64,000 bases of DNA from contig KN832569.1 in assembly GCA_000827205.1 (NCBI GenBank), positions 605,165 through 669,164 on the forward strand, read 5' to 3'. Position numbers and translations under genes: made by a program. The stretch is from Plicaturopsis crispa FD-325 SS-3 (lineage: Eukaryota; Basidiomycota; Agaricomycetes; Amylocorticiales; Amylocorticiaceae). Positions 11,941 to 23,168 of the stretch are shown here, in pieces; within the stretch, counting starts at the first letter, position 1; the number at the start of each line of letters is the position of its first letter. Below the pieces are notes generated by a model, which had not been told where the DNA came from, searched no databases, and saw only the letters and a program-made list of their open reading frames with translations.

Positions 11941-13627
11941 TCTGAGGGGACGGGGAATGCAATTGCGACAGGTCTCCCTCCCATTAAAAGGTCAGCCCGA
12001 AACAACAATGCCCCGAAGCACTCGTGTACCGCGTAGCACATGAGCGATGTACGGGAGAACATCAACAGTCCGGGGGAACATCCTTGATGCGGGCGCTTAC
12101 TGTGCATCGCAACAACAAAAGATGGTTTCGGATTGTTCGTGGAGAAACCCATAAACAGCTCGGAGGGTAACAACGACGTCCCATAGAAGCGCCGAATTGT
12201 AGGCACGGGCGTCTGTCGACAGTGATAGCGTATCTTCGTGGGCTCGTATCCAAAGGTCATGAGAACCAACGTGATACATGTATAGAGCCGACCACCGCGT
12301 CCACACAGAGTACAAGATGCGGCTGTGGACCAATTGAGATGTGGCGACCTTGTGAATGCCGCTGTGCTCACGCGCGGGATCAGGCTATGGTGCGCAATTG
12401 ATTCTGCGTAGATAAGCTCACCTCTCGAGACCCAAGGCGCACGCATTGGTGCAGCTAAAAGGGCACGGGTGTGGGGTTGCGAAGGGGCTCGATTTAGAAC
12501 GCAACAAGGCCACTGAAACATCGACCAGAAATGTGAGATCGGCGAGCACTTGTTTTCTAGAACTTATCTATTAGCGCCCCGCACGACCCGATGGACCCAG
12601 TAGAAGTGAAATGGGGCGCTCACGTTCGTAGCGGACGGTCAGAATCAAAGAGCAGGCGGCTACACCGCTGTCCATAGAATGTGAACATGGTGGATGGGGA
12701 TCGCGCCTCCCGTAATGCAAATTAAGCGATCGGGAGACAGCTACACTGATGGGTCGGAGCATGGAGGAATACGGTGTGGCTTGATGCCGACACTAGCAGT
12801 AATCCTGACATTGAATAGTTCGGTGAAACTCGATGACTCTCACACTGATCTACGAATTCGTGCTCCAGTTTGCGTTTCATACGAAGAAGAAAATTCACAC
12901 TCACTTTGGATAAAACGGACCAGATGGCTCGAAGGCGATATGGATGTTGTGTCCCGGTCAAGCTCGGGTCGGTACTCGAGATCTGCAGCTCTTTGGGCAT
13001 GTTCCTAGCACGGAGTCCTACAGAAATGTCGACCGGACCAGAGCCACCGCGGGCAACATATACGATGACAACTGCGAGGCCCTGCAAGAGAATTAATATT
13101 TGAATTCCAACCACTGATCCGTACGGAATCCGCAGGACATACGATATGAATTATTGCGAGAGGCACCTGCTGAGCGTACTATGGAATAGTACCAGCGAGG
13201 CAGGGAAACAAGCACCGTTGTCTAACGACACGGTCCCCTGAGATATCCTCGCTGCGTCAAAGGGCAAACACGGGGAAGGGATAAAAATCAGAACACAGAC
13301 TCCAAACCAAACCAAACCACCCACCCAAATAACAACCATCCATCCGTTAACACATCGACATGATCACCCGCCGGAAAGGCTTACGAGCGCAGTCAGAAAT
13401 TCCTCGAAAGAGTTGAACGACAGCGCAGAGGTGGGTAGGGGAAATACCTTTTGCTGCCCGTTGGGACCATCGTTCAGTCTTCTGTATTGCGCTCGGGGTT
13501 GGAACTGAACGGTTGCTTTGCATCAGAACTAAGTAGTACAAAACCAGAAACGAAACAACTGGCAGTAAAGTACCTGCCGCTGGTTCAACTTGAAGTGTCC
13601 TGGTGTCCGAAGCAAAAACAAAACATC
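11941..13627. other. Gene-poor stretch upstream of the EF-hand gene
   Basis: No gene is well supported over about 1.7 kb. Minus-strand frames at 12722-13114 and 13151-13339 encode hydrophobic segments (for example VGIQILILLQGLAVVIVYVA) that could be decayed exons of a membrane protein. Stops separate them, and no convincing splice path or start joins them. Confidence 0.35.
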
Positions 13628-13699
13628 TAGCAGCGCCTCGTCTCGATCGAGGGACCTCGGGGTTATGAGCCCCGCGCGCTTCCACTGCGCCACGCTGCT
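13628..13699 (-). tRNA. Initiator tRNA-Met (anticodon CAT)
   Basis: A 72-nt cloverleaf reads perfectly on the minus strand. The acceptor AGCAGCG pairs with CGCTGCT and is followed by discriminator A. The D stem is GCGC/GCGC. The anticodon stem CGGGG/CCCCG holds loop CTCATAA with anticodon CAT. The T stem CCTCG/CGAGG holds loop ATCGAGA. The features separating eukaryotic initiator from elongator tRNA-Met are present: A1-U72 pair, A54 and A60 in the T loop, and three G-C pairs next to the anticodon loop. There is no intron. A T-rich pol III terminator (TTTTGTTTTTG) lies just downstream on the minus strand. It sits 276 bases from the start of the pol III factor gene BRF1, transcribed in the opposite direction. 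Confidence 0.96.
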
Positions 13700-13975
13700 G
13701 TGGAATGTCTTGGCCAAATGACAATTTTGAAGAGCAAGCCCCTCGAGTCACGTTTGTGACCGAGATTCTGTGACTCGAGGGCCCCTGAGCAGATTTTATC
13801 TAGAAATTGAATGCCTCTCAGCGCTTTATTGGTTTCTGACACTTGCCTTGGCTGCTGTATCTTGCTTTATGTTTTAACTGCTATAACTTGTATCATCTTG
13901 CTCTGCTGCAGGAGCGACCGCGCGTAGACTGCGCTCTAATTTTTATCTCTTTCTTATCAGGAGGCCCTATACGCG

Positions 13976-16264
13976 ATGGTACGCACGCCCCTTACATACG
14001 TCCGTGCGCAGACAGACGCTAATCGGTCGCAGACGGTTTGCAGCGACTGCGGCGGCACGGTCATCGAGTACGATGCTGCTGCGGGCAATGGGTTCTGTGT
14101 ACAGTGTGGAACTGTCGTGGAGGAGAACACGATCGTCTCCGAGGTTGTGTTCGGTGAGACGTCCGGCGGCGCTGCCATGGTGCAGGGCTCGTACGTCGGC
14201 CAGGGTTCCAGTGCGTACTTAACGTCAACCCCGCCTTTGTAAATTCTAACAAGAATACAGCTCGTGCGAGGATGAGTGGGCCATTCGGAAACAGGGGCAG
14301 CAGCGAGTCGAGGGAACAGACTATTGCGAACGGTACGCGCTATATGTTACTTTTCCGTGAAGAGGGGTGTCTCACCTATCGCGCAACAGCAAGCCGCAAG
14401 ATACAGAGCATAGCGACCATTCTACGGCTATCCGAGGTAGTCTGCCTGGCCGCGACACGATTATATACCCTTGCCGTCGAGCACAAATTTACCAAGGGCC
14501 GGAAAAGCCTGAACGTCGTCGCCGTCTGCCTCTATGTCGCCTGCCGCCAAAAGGAGACGCGAAACTACATGCTCATCGATTTCTCCGACTTACTTCAAGT
14601 ACGCCTTCTCTCGAGTATGCAACCGCCCCTCTAATTAATGCCACTTGCAGGTCAACGTCTTCGAGCTCGGGCACACATATCTCCAGCTCGTGCAGACGCT
14701 CAATCTACGGCTGCCCCTGATCGACCCCGCGCACTACATCTCGCGCTTCGCCGCGCTGCTCGAGTTTGGCGACGCCACGCACCAGGTCGCCGCAGACGCC
14801 GTGCGGCTCGTGCAGCGCTTCGACCGCGACTGGATGACGCGCGGGCGCCGCCCCGCAGGGATATGCGGCGCCGCGCTCCTCCTCGCAGCGCGCATGAACA
14901 ACTTCCGGCGCAGCGTGCAGGAGATCGTGCAGGTCGTGAAGATCGCGGACACGACGCTTAAGAAGCGGCTGGACGAGTTCGGGAAGACGCCCAGCGGCGC
15001 GCTGACGCTGGCGGATTTTAGGAACGTGTGGCTGGAGGACGAGATGGACCCGCCAGCGTTTACGCAGGGGAAGGAGAGGGAGGAGGAGGGTGGGAAGAAG
15101 GCGAAGACAAAAACGGGCCAGAAAAAGAAACGGAAACGGAAGAGGGGGGAGGATAGCGAGGACGACGAGGATGTCGAGGGTGCAGAAGACATCGAGACGG
15201 AGGCGCAACCGCAATCTACTCCCGCGCCAGTCGACCCTGCACTCTTAACAGAGGGCATTTTGGCTGGCGCTGTCGACCCTACTCCGCTCTTTATCCCTGA
15301 ACCCGCTCCCGAGCCAGACTCAGAGAATGCAAACATCGATCCTGCGCTCCTTCCTCCACCCACGCATTCTCCCCCGCCACCTCCCCAGTCCTCCAGTCCT
15401 CCCCCCGACACTACCGCCGACGAGAACACGCTCATTGAGGAAGTCGACAACGTGCTCACAGACGAGGTCTCGACGTTTCTGCACAACCCACAGGGCGCCA
15501 TGCTTGCGGGTGCGCTAGACGAGGCTGAACAGCGGCGACTCGCGCACATCGAGGTCGGCGACGAGCTGCTCGGCCTCGACGAAGATGAACTCGATGCATT
15601 CCTCCTCACCGAGGACGAGGTGAAGATCAAGGAGCGCGTGTGGGTGGAGTTGAACAAGGAATATCTTGAGGCGCTAGCAGGTCAGTCGCCTTGGCTCACA
15701 AATCTTGTATTCCTTGATCTTTGCATTTGCTGAACGGTTCCCGCTGCAGCGAAAGGCGAGCAAGAAGAATCGGGCTCGTCCACATCCAAAAGCCGCAAGG
15801 TTCGTACCTCGCCGCGGGCAAGATCCTTTTCTCGCCTGCGCATGTTTGGCTTTGTTGATTTCTGGTGGCTGAACCCGCGTTTTACACAGCGACGGAAGAC
15901 GAGCACGAAGCCGCGGGACATGTCGACGCCGACGGGGAGCACCGCTGCAGAGTCCGTGCGCCATCTCATCAAGAAGAACCCGAAGTACAGTCGGCGGATT
16001 AACTACGACGCGCTCAAGGACCTGTTTGACCCCCAGCCGGCCACAGACGACAAGGACGACGAGGATCTTATTGCTATGGACGACAAGAGCGACGGAGAGG
16101 GGGTCATCATTGAGGAGGGTGGTGGTGGTACTAAGAGCAGGAGGCCATCACTTCCTGCGAGCGCGGGCGGTACTGAGGGGCAAGATGACGATGAGGGAAG
16201 TGAGAAGGGCGACGAGCATATCGATGCTGGATGGGAAGATGCGTATGAGCAGGAGGCAGACTAA
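13976..16264 (+). CDS. brf1: TFIIIB subunit BRF1 (B-related factor 1)
   Basis: TFIIB-related subunit of TFIIIB, which recruits RNA polymerase III to tRNA and 5S genes. Exons: 13976-14210, 14261-14332, 14390-14598, 14651-15680, 15750-15799, 15890-16264. The N-terminal zinc ribbon has CSDC and CVQC pairs. It is followed by two cyclin folds: the first spans SRKIQSIATILRLSE to LLQVNVFELGHTY; the second includes RPAGICGAALLLAARMNNF. A Lys/Glu-rich acidic linker leads to the Brf1-specific C-terminal homology block (NPKYSRRINYDALKDLF), which in yeast contacts TBP and Bdp1. That block separates BRF1 from TFIIB and archaeal TFB. The stop follows YEQEAD. It lies close to, and diverges from, an initiator tRNA gene. 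No missing residue or break is seen. Confidence 0.95.
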
Positions 16265-16438
16265 TGTATAACTGCACTGTTGTATTCTTGGGACATGGGT
16301 TTTTTGCATAATGTATCATGGGCTCGCAAGATCGTCGTCGACAAGCGTGTCCAAAGCTTCATACTCTTGAGAACATTCCTGATCTGCGTGTAAAAGCAGA
16401 CTGGGTATACAGCGTGTATAGAAGATGATCTCCTCGAA

Positions 16439-18327
16439 TCATGTATCCGACGGGGCCTGTAAGGTCAGTTGCCTGACTTGCTCCTCCAATGACCGCAACC
16501 TCGCCTGGTACTGCGCATGCACCCGCCTAAGCATCGGCATCATCTCTAGCGCCTCGAAGAAAAGCGCGATCCACCCGTGGACCGCTGCTAGGGTGTCGAC
16601 TTCTAGAGACGTGACAGCAGGACCGACGATGTGATACGTCGGTAACATAGCGATGGAGCACGATGGTGGTATTACCTGCGCCAAGTACCCCGCTATGTCA
16701 GCCGGCGCTCGGCGGGTGCCAATGACCGCAGTTTCAAGGCGTTCGAGATGCTGGAAAGGATAGAACGCTTCCGGGGGATCATCACCAGGGACAGGGATGC
16801 TATATGGGTTGAAGAACATATAGAGGGAGCGCAGTTCGGGGCAGAGGCGCGCGATGGGGGATAAGATATCCAGGCCGATTGGCGCAATGGGCGAGTCCCA
16901 CACGAACCTCGTAGCGAGTCGCAGGGTCCGGATGCGGGGCCAGCCGGCCACGACGTATAGCAAGTTGCTGTCGAGCATTTGCAGCTGGCTCGGTATATTG
17001 AGTTTTAGGTGCTCGATGTCATGTAGGTGGCGGAGAGGCGCTATAACGTCGAACGTGATTGGTCCAAAGCTGTCGTCCCCTGCGTCCTCGTGGAGCACGA
17101 AGAGCTCGAAGTAGACGAGCCGAGGGCACTCCTCTGCGAGCACCGCAAAAAAATCACCGATGTCAGCCGGAAGCTCGAAATGTGGGGTAATTATATGGAG
17201 GTGCTGGAGCTGGCTGGCCGGGAAGGGTGACTGCAAAAAATGCGTGCATCCCCAGAGATTCGCCTTCAGCGCCATCTCTTTGATGCGAGGAAATGCGCCT
17301 TGGTGTACGAACGGCATAAATTCCTCCATCTCGTTCGGTGGATCCTGTGGTTCGAGGTGAGAATGCACAGAGTCGGGAGGGTGCATACGGACGACTTCGA
17401 GATCGGGACACTGCGCAAGAGCGATGACGACGTCCGAGGTAAGATATGATTCGGACACGACGAGGGTCTTGAGACTCTTCAGGCCGCATAGAAAAGCCTC
17501 CAGTCCAGGCCCGACTTTGCGGTACGATATTCCAGAACACATGTCGAGGTGCTCGATATGCGGCGCCCGAAATAGGACATCGGTGAAGAAGTTATCCAAG
17601 GCGTATAGATCGTTTTCAGTTGCAAATCCATCGGCGTTGGTTTTCACCGATAGCCTACGAACGCCTGGGTGGAGGAAAAGCGAGCTTAGAGGAAGCGACC
17701 TGGCAGGCGGGTCGTGAGCCCATGTGATTCGCATCAGGTTTGGAAAGAGGTTGAGTATAGGGCGAGATATGGCAAGCGTGGAGAAAGAGTCGTGGTGTAC
17801 CATCGTACGCCTCTTTCTGAACTCTATATGCCGGATGCGCTCTGCGAACGTAGCAAACCTCGCCCATCGGTCGGGGGCGATGTGGTAGTTGAGAAGTGTC
17901 TGTCGAAATCATGAGTGGGCGCGTTCACGTATAAGTTTCAGCACCTCAAAAATAAAGTGCAATCAATGACAGATTCAACACACATGCGTCCTGCGCGCCT
18001 GGCTGAGAAGATCGAACGGGGACAAAAACACGTTTCGTTCTCACCGAAAATGAGTAAGAATAGGACACTCACAAGCACTGCTGTTTTGGTGTCTGAGTTC
18101 ACCCGTCCCATAGGTCCAAGCAGATAGAACAAGGCCTCAAGCCTGTCTACGCGCTCCCACACGACATCGAGGGCGCTGCTCGTCCATGCTTTGCAGACCC
18201 GCGTGCAAGCGACATCGGTTCGGCGATCAGTGTACTGGAAGAGTGTACCCAGTATTTCCGATATATACAGCGCGTGGTGCATGTATGTGGTCTGCAGTAA
18301 ACGAACCAAACGATCCGTAAAGGCCAA
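16439..18327 (-). CDS. F-box/LRR-like protein, copy A
   Basis: Two exons (18073-18327 and 16439-17899) give up to 571 aa. Exon 1 encodes a degenerate F-box (ALYISEILGTLF, CTRVCKAWTSSALDVVW), the motif that docks Skp1 in SCF ubiquitin ligases. The rest is a series of leucine-rich, F-box-partner-like repeats (for example LKSLKTLVVSESYLTS) ending in a coiled coil (RSLEEQVRQLTLQ). The intron follows the F-box exon. An internal ATG at 18280-18282 (MHHALYIS) gives a start more typical of the family and may be the real one. It diverges from a paralogue at 18584-20361 with the same intron position. The target protein cannot be predicted. Confidence 0.85.
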
Positions 18328-18583
18328 CGGACAAAGAAAAGTAGCGAGACGGTGAGCTTGGTGGAGTTGTGGTGGAGGCAGGAAATTGTTCCCGGTTCCG
18401 CCACCAATTTCCGGCGCCGACGTTTTCTCCGTTGTTGTTTCCTCGTTTCTTGTTCTCTACCTTGTCACTTATTTCTTGGTGCTCTTCATCGGCAAGCGCA
18501 ATCTCTGTAAATCTCTGCCCAAAAGCTCTATAACACCATCGAGGATCTAAATTATCTGGTCGTGTCACCCTTAGGCTCTTCTC
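18328..18583. promoter_or_regulatory. Shared bidirectional promoter of the F-box pair
   Basis: 256 bases separate the two divergent F-box genes, so both promoters must lie here or overlap the 5' exons. No clear TATA box is visible. Confidence 0.45.
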
Positions 18584-20361
18584 ATGTCCGGGCGTATCGC
18601 GTCGATGCTGTCGGGCAGCAGTGCACACCGCGCACTGTCTATACCGGAATTGCTCGACGTTGTGTTCAGCTATCTGGACCAGGTCGATAACGCGAATAAC
18701 GCGTGCGTCTGCAGACATTGGTCTGAGATCGCCCTCGACTCTCTATGGCGCGAGGTCGACAATGTACGACGGCTATTCAATGTCCTCGCGCCGCTACGAA
18801 ACTACGGGCAAGGCATGCGATACGTATGTAGCTTGATCTCCCATCTATCGACCGTGTTTGACCTTTGCGACAGGAATTTTCGAGGGGTTTAGAACCCAGT
18901 GACTGGGAGAGATTTAAGCCTTACTCACGACGAGTTCGGCGCCTGCGGTTTTGCGACGACTTCATGAGGTCGAAAGCCTTACAGAGCATATTCGACGCTG
19001 TTGCTCGATCGCGGACCACCTTGGCCATTCTCCCAAATCTCCACACGCTGGAATGGATAGCACCCACATTTCGGTCGTTGAACCTGTCGGTACTTTTCAT
19101 GCACGACAGTGTCAAGCATCTCATCATCGGCATTCCCGGGGAGGTGGTCGAAGTGTCACCACTTTCCTTCTTCAAAGACATCGTTGCGCGCATGCCCGCC
19201 ATTACGGAATTAGATCTCCGTATCATGGCTCCTGCAAGCGCGATCGAGAAGGATACCTTGTTCTTGTTCAACAATCTCCCTATGCTCAAGAAAGTTACGG
19301 TTCCATACTGTCACATCACTTCCGGCGCTATCACCGAACTTTCAAAGTTGAAGAATCTCGGAGTCGTCGAATTCCAGTGGGGCGAACAGCAAGGTCGCGG
19401 GGACGTCAAGGACGTCCAGCTCTTTAGCCCCGTTCTCTCGGAGGGCGCATTCCCTTCGCTCTGGGATCTTTCGCTGTACGCATCTCTGGACCATGTCACG
19501 CGATTTTTCGACCAAAAGTTCTCGCCCACCAACTTGACAATGCTCTACGTTGGTTCTCATGTGTTGGAGACGCCCGCGTCACTGTGTAGTTTCCTAAACG
19601 TGATAGCCGACAATTGCCAGCTACTGACGGTACTCTACCTCGAGCTCTTGTCCTGCCACCAGCCGCCCGAGCCCGCCGAGGACACGTCGATCTCCTTCGA
19701 AAATCTGCGCCCACTATTGCGGTGCCCTAATGTCACTTCATTCGAAATAACTCACGAGTACCCGTTGCGGGTTACCCAGGACCAGATCGAGGAGCTCGCA
19801 CACAAATGGCCCTCGCTAAAAAGGCTCTCGCTCATCAGTGACCCCGTAGTCCTCAATCCCCCTTCACTTACTCTGCGCGCCCTCCTACCCTTCGCGCGTC
19901 ACTGCCCTAGATTGGGCCATCTCGGTCTCTACGTCCAAGCCTCTGTGCTGGACATTCCCGAACACGAGGAAATCAAGCCGTTTCAAGCACTTTCGCAGTT
20001 GGCCCTCGGTCTCTCTGACGTCGCGGACGAGGGCGCTGTGGCGATGGTCCTTGCGCGGCTCTGTCCACTGGGCTGCGAAATGGAGTTCGGCGTCACTTGG
20101 CACCAGTTGCTTGACGGCGAATTTTCCAACGATGAGATAGAGGATACGGTAGAGAGTGTCGCTCTTGCGGACGAGGTTCAAAGACGGTGCAACCAGTGGA
20201 GGGAGGTTGCACGGCTGCTACCTTTGATGACGAAGCTGCGGCTGCAGGAGAGGGAGCGCAGCAAGAATATGACTTTGGAGCTCGAGGATTTACGGACGCG
20301 GAACAGGATTCTCATGGACAGGGCTAAGATGGACGAGACCGGAAGTTGCGTTATATCGTGA
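18584..20361 (+). CDS. F-box/LRR-like protein, copy B
   Basis: Exons 18584-18823 and 18874-20361 give 575 aa. The N-terminal F-box is clear (HRALSIPELLDVVFSYLD, CVCRHWSEIALDSLW), so Skp1 binding is likely. Leucine-rich repeat-like segments follow, with the same order of landmarks as copy A: GAFPSLWDLSLYASL corresponds to GAFPRIKEMALKANL, and LLPFARHCPRLGHLGLY to LSPIARLCPELRSLYMF. The C-terminus is a basic coiled coil (LRLQERERSKNMTLELEDL). The two genes are diverged head-to-head paralogues sharing one intron position. Role: substrate adaptor of an SCF ubiquitin ligase by family analogy; substrate unknown. Confidence 0.9.
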
Positions 20362-21391
20362 ATAGTGAGTGCATGCATGTGCTGGATATATGTGACCGAA
20401 GTAGCTGAACTTTGGATCCCATTCCATAGTGCTTAACCGTTGTAACAATAATGTAAGTAAGCTATTCGTGTCTACGTGATTCTGTGTGGTCTTAACGATT
20501 TGTTCACGTCCTACAGCACTTACGTCGCTGTCATTGCTATCCGTTATGTTTATCATGTCCTGTATCTGCTGTCTCCTTTTATTCCACTGCCTCATCTCAG
20601 ATCCTCGATCAATGGGCTATGGCTACGACTCTGACATGGCAACGAAATCGCGTTGTGCAGCGTCTGAATGGGGTTCGGACGACGGAGGCCTGTAGATGGC
20701 AGCCATATGGCTCGCTAGCCACGTGCATTCAATTTCCTGCCGCGTTGAGTCGTCCTGCAGTCCTGAGTCGTGATCTTGGCTTGTGATGATATGATTTCGG
20801 GTTACTGAGCGGGGCCCTCTATTTCTAACGTACGTTCCCCCATCTTGTTACCCTATAAATGTCTCCTTGACAATACTGACAGGTATCTGGGCGCACAAGT
20901 GCGCGCAGTATTGTGCATGGGTGTGTTCGTTAGACATGACAGCTAGGGTACAATCACCTAAAAATCCCTGGATTCCATGCGCCAAGTTACGTTGCGGTTT
21001 AGCATGCCATCGGGAAGAGGAGCTGAGAAGGTCTGTCCATGTCTATTCGCACATATAACTGATGTGGGCATATCGCTGATTCGGTATAAATACACCGACG
21101 TAATCAGGCTCCCTCGCGCACGTCCTTGACAAGCAGTGTGCAACGCAACCGGTTAAGCGCTCCATCCGTTGCGGCGTGGTCATCTGTTGCCATGCGTAAG
21201 CACATGAATCGCAGTATAAAGGCCAGCCAGCACTGGGCGTGGCGCCTTTTTCTTCAGCTTCAAGTTCAACTTCAGGTCAACTCTCTCTTTGACATTACTC
21301 TCTCTATTCTCGAGCCTGGTGCTCTTTATTCTCCCTGACCTGCTTCAGACCACACATTCACTTCTTACGACCTAAGCAATCCTTTTTCATC
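20362..21391. other. Intergenic: upstream region of the secreted CBM19-like gene
   Basis: No gene is seen in about 1 kb. The right side is the promoter and leader of the secreted protein gene, with a TATA box at 21215-21220 and a CT-rich leader. Confidence 0.5.
21215..21220 (+). promoter_or_regulatory. TATA box of the secreted CBM19-like gene
   Basis: TATAAA followed by a CT-rich leader; the start codon lies 172 bases downstream at 21392. Strong TATA elements fit a highly expressed secreted protein. Confidence 0.55.
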
Positions 21392-22710
21392 ATGGTCCAA
21401 TTCACCGCTATCCTTGCCGCTTCGATGGCTATTAGCGCCGCCTCGGCGCTCCCCTTCCAGAAGCGTATCGCTCAAACCATCGCGGACTCGACGAAGGACT
21501 GGGTTGCTGCCTGCGTACGCCATCTAAAATGCTACCGCATAATGTCTTGCTCATTCTCATGATCGCATATAGACAAAGGCTGGTGGCGCCGATAAATGCG
21601 GGACTATCTCGCAAACCGCTTTCACGACTCTCCTAGCTGCCGGCAAGAACTGCGACCAGCAGGATGCGGCAGACCAGATGGTCGACCTGGCAAAGACCTT
21701 GAACAACGACCCCGACATGATCAAATTCGCGCAACTGTTCGTGCAGCAGCCCCGTAACGCGGTGAGTGCCCTCTTTTGTGTCTCACCTTCGATATCTCAT
21801 ACCCTTTGTGCAGCCCGACAGTCTCCAGGTTCCTTACTGCCAGACGGCACCCAAGAACGCTGAGCTCAACGGCTTCTTCCACTGCCAGTTCTCTGGCTCC
21901 GACTTCACCAAATTCAGCGGTGACCAGACCGGCAACAAGCCGCTTGGTGTAGACAACCTGGACCCCGCAGGCTCGTGCCCCGCGAGCAAGACGCCCATTC
22001 CCGACGGCAAGCAGCTCACCGATATCACCCAGGACCCAGGGCAGCCGCAAGGGTGTGTAAACATATGTTGCTGCATGGAAGTTTGAACTAAACTATCATG
22101 TTCTTAGTGCGTCTGGATCCGCAGCATCAGGATCTTCGAACTCGACCGCCTCGGCTACCTCGGCTGCCCCTGCTGCTTCATCCTCTGTTGCCTCCACCGC
22201 GTCTGGAAGTGACAACTCCGGTGCTGGTGCAGCGTCCGAAAGCGCTGCGACCACTGCTGCTCCCGCTGCGTCCTCGAGCCCTGCCGCTGCTGCCGGCGCC
22301 GCCTCTGGCTTCCAAGCCCGTACGTAGAATCCTCCTCTATCCCCACGATATGTGTGTTGATCTCGAGCTACTCACAGAGAACGGCAAGGACGCCCAGGCC
22401 CTCAATGCTAAGTTCGCCACCCTGACCGCTGACTCCGCGTGCACCGACGGCGACCAGGCCTGCGTCAGTGGCGGATTCGCTCAGTGCGTCGGTGGCAAGT
22501 TCGTCACCACCCAGTGCGCGGGTGGAACGCAGTGCTTCGCGCTCCCCCTCGTTAACAAGGCCGGCACAGTGCGTACTATTTTTCCGCTCCATTTCTTCGC
22601 ATGCTGAGATCGTATTTCCTCTACAGTCCGTTACTTGCAGCACTCAAGCAGACGCGGCGGCGCGCATCGCTGCCACTGGAACCCAGGGCGGTGTCACCGG
22701 CTCTGGCTAA
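21392..22710 (+). CDS. Secreted protein with Ser/Ala-rich linker and CBM19-like C-terminal domain
   Basis: Six exons (21392-21514, 21573-21761, 21814-22052, 22108-22319, 22378-22568, 22627-22710) give 345 aa in frame. A signal peptide (MVQFTAILAASMAISAASA) is followed by LPFQKR, a likely Kex2 site. Residues ~25-185 form a Cys-containing domain I do not recognise (TAFTTLLAAGKNCDQQDAAD). Residues ~185-255 are a Ser/Ala/Thr-rich linker, probably O-glycosylated. The last ~85 residues resemble carbohydrate-binding module family 19, which binds chitin: LNAKFATLTADSACTDGDQ, then GFAQCVGGKF and FALPLVN, with six Cys likely forming disulphides. A wall-associated or extracellular chitin-binding role is inferred. 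No catalytic domain is seen. Confidence 0.85.
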
Positions 22711-23168
22711 ATCCTTTGCTGAGGGTACTTGTTGAGAATGTTTCAATGCGGTGCATGTATGATCAGGGATACGGAATAGTTAGGTATTTATTGTCAATGG
22801 AAATGAGTTGACCCTACACGAGGCGGGAGTCCCCACTTGAGAATGACCGCAAGCTTCCTGTCAGCGTTTGAATCCCGGTCGGGGTAGTACTCGAGCGTGC
22901 ACACCCATATTATTGCTTCATCCATACCGCAGACGATCTTATGGTCAAGTCCAACCTATGTTGTCTTCAGGAGACGAGCGGAGCCCCCTAGACAATGAGC
23001 GCTCGAAAGACGGTGCAAATAAATTTCTAGTTATTCCTGAGTGAGTATAGTAGCGTTGGAGGACGTGAAGGCGTAATACATGCTAGTGGTATGGGAGTAC
23101 ACACAGAGCTATCGTTAAATAGTACTTTTGGGGTGGGACGTCGCGCGCATCGTAGTGAAAAACTTATC
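22711..23168. other. Intergenic between convergent genes
   Basis: 458 bases holding the 3' regions of the secreted CBM19-like gene and the NCS1 transporter, which converge here. Nothing else is recognised. Confidence 0.45.

Noticed and set aside
22868-22895. B-box-like GTTTGAATCCCGG
   Set aside because: No matching acceptor stem, D arm or anticodon arm upstream.
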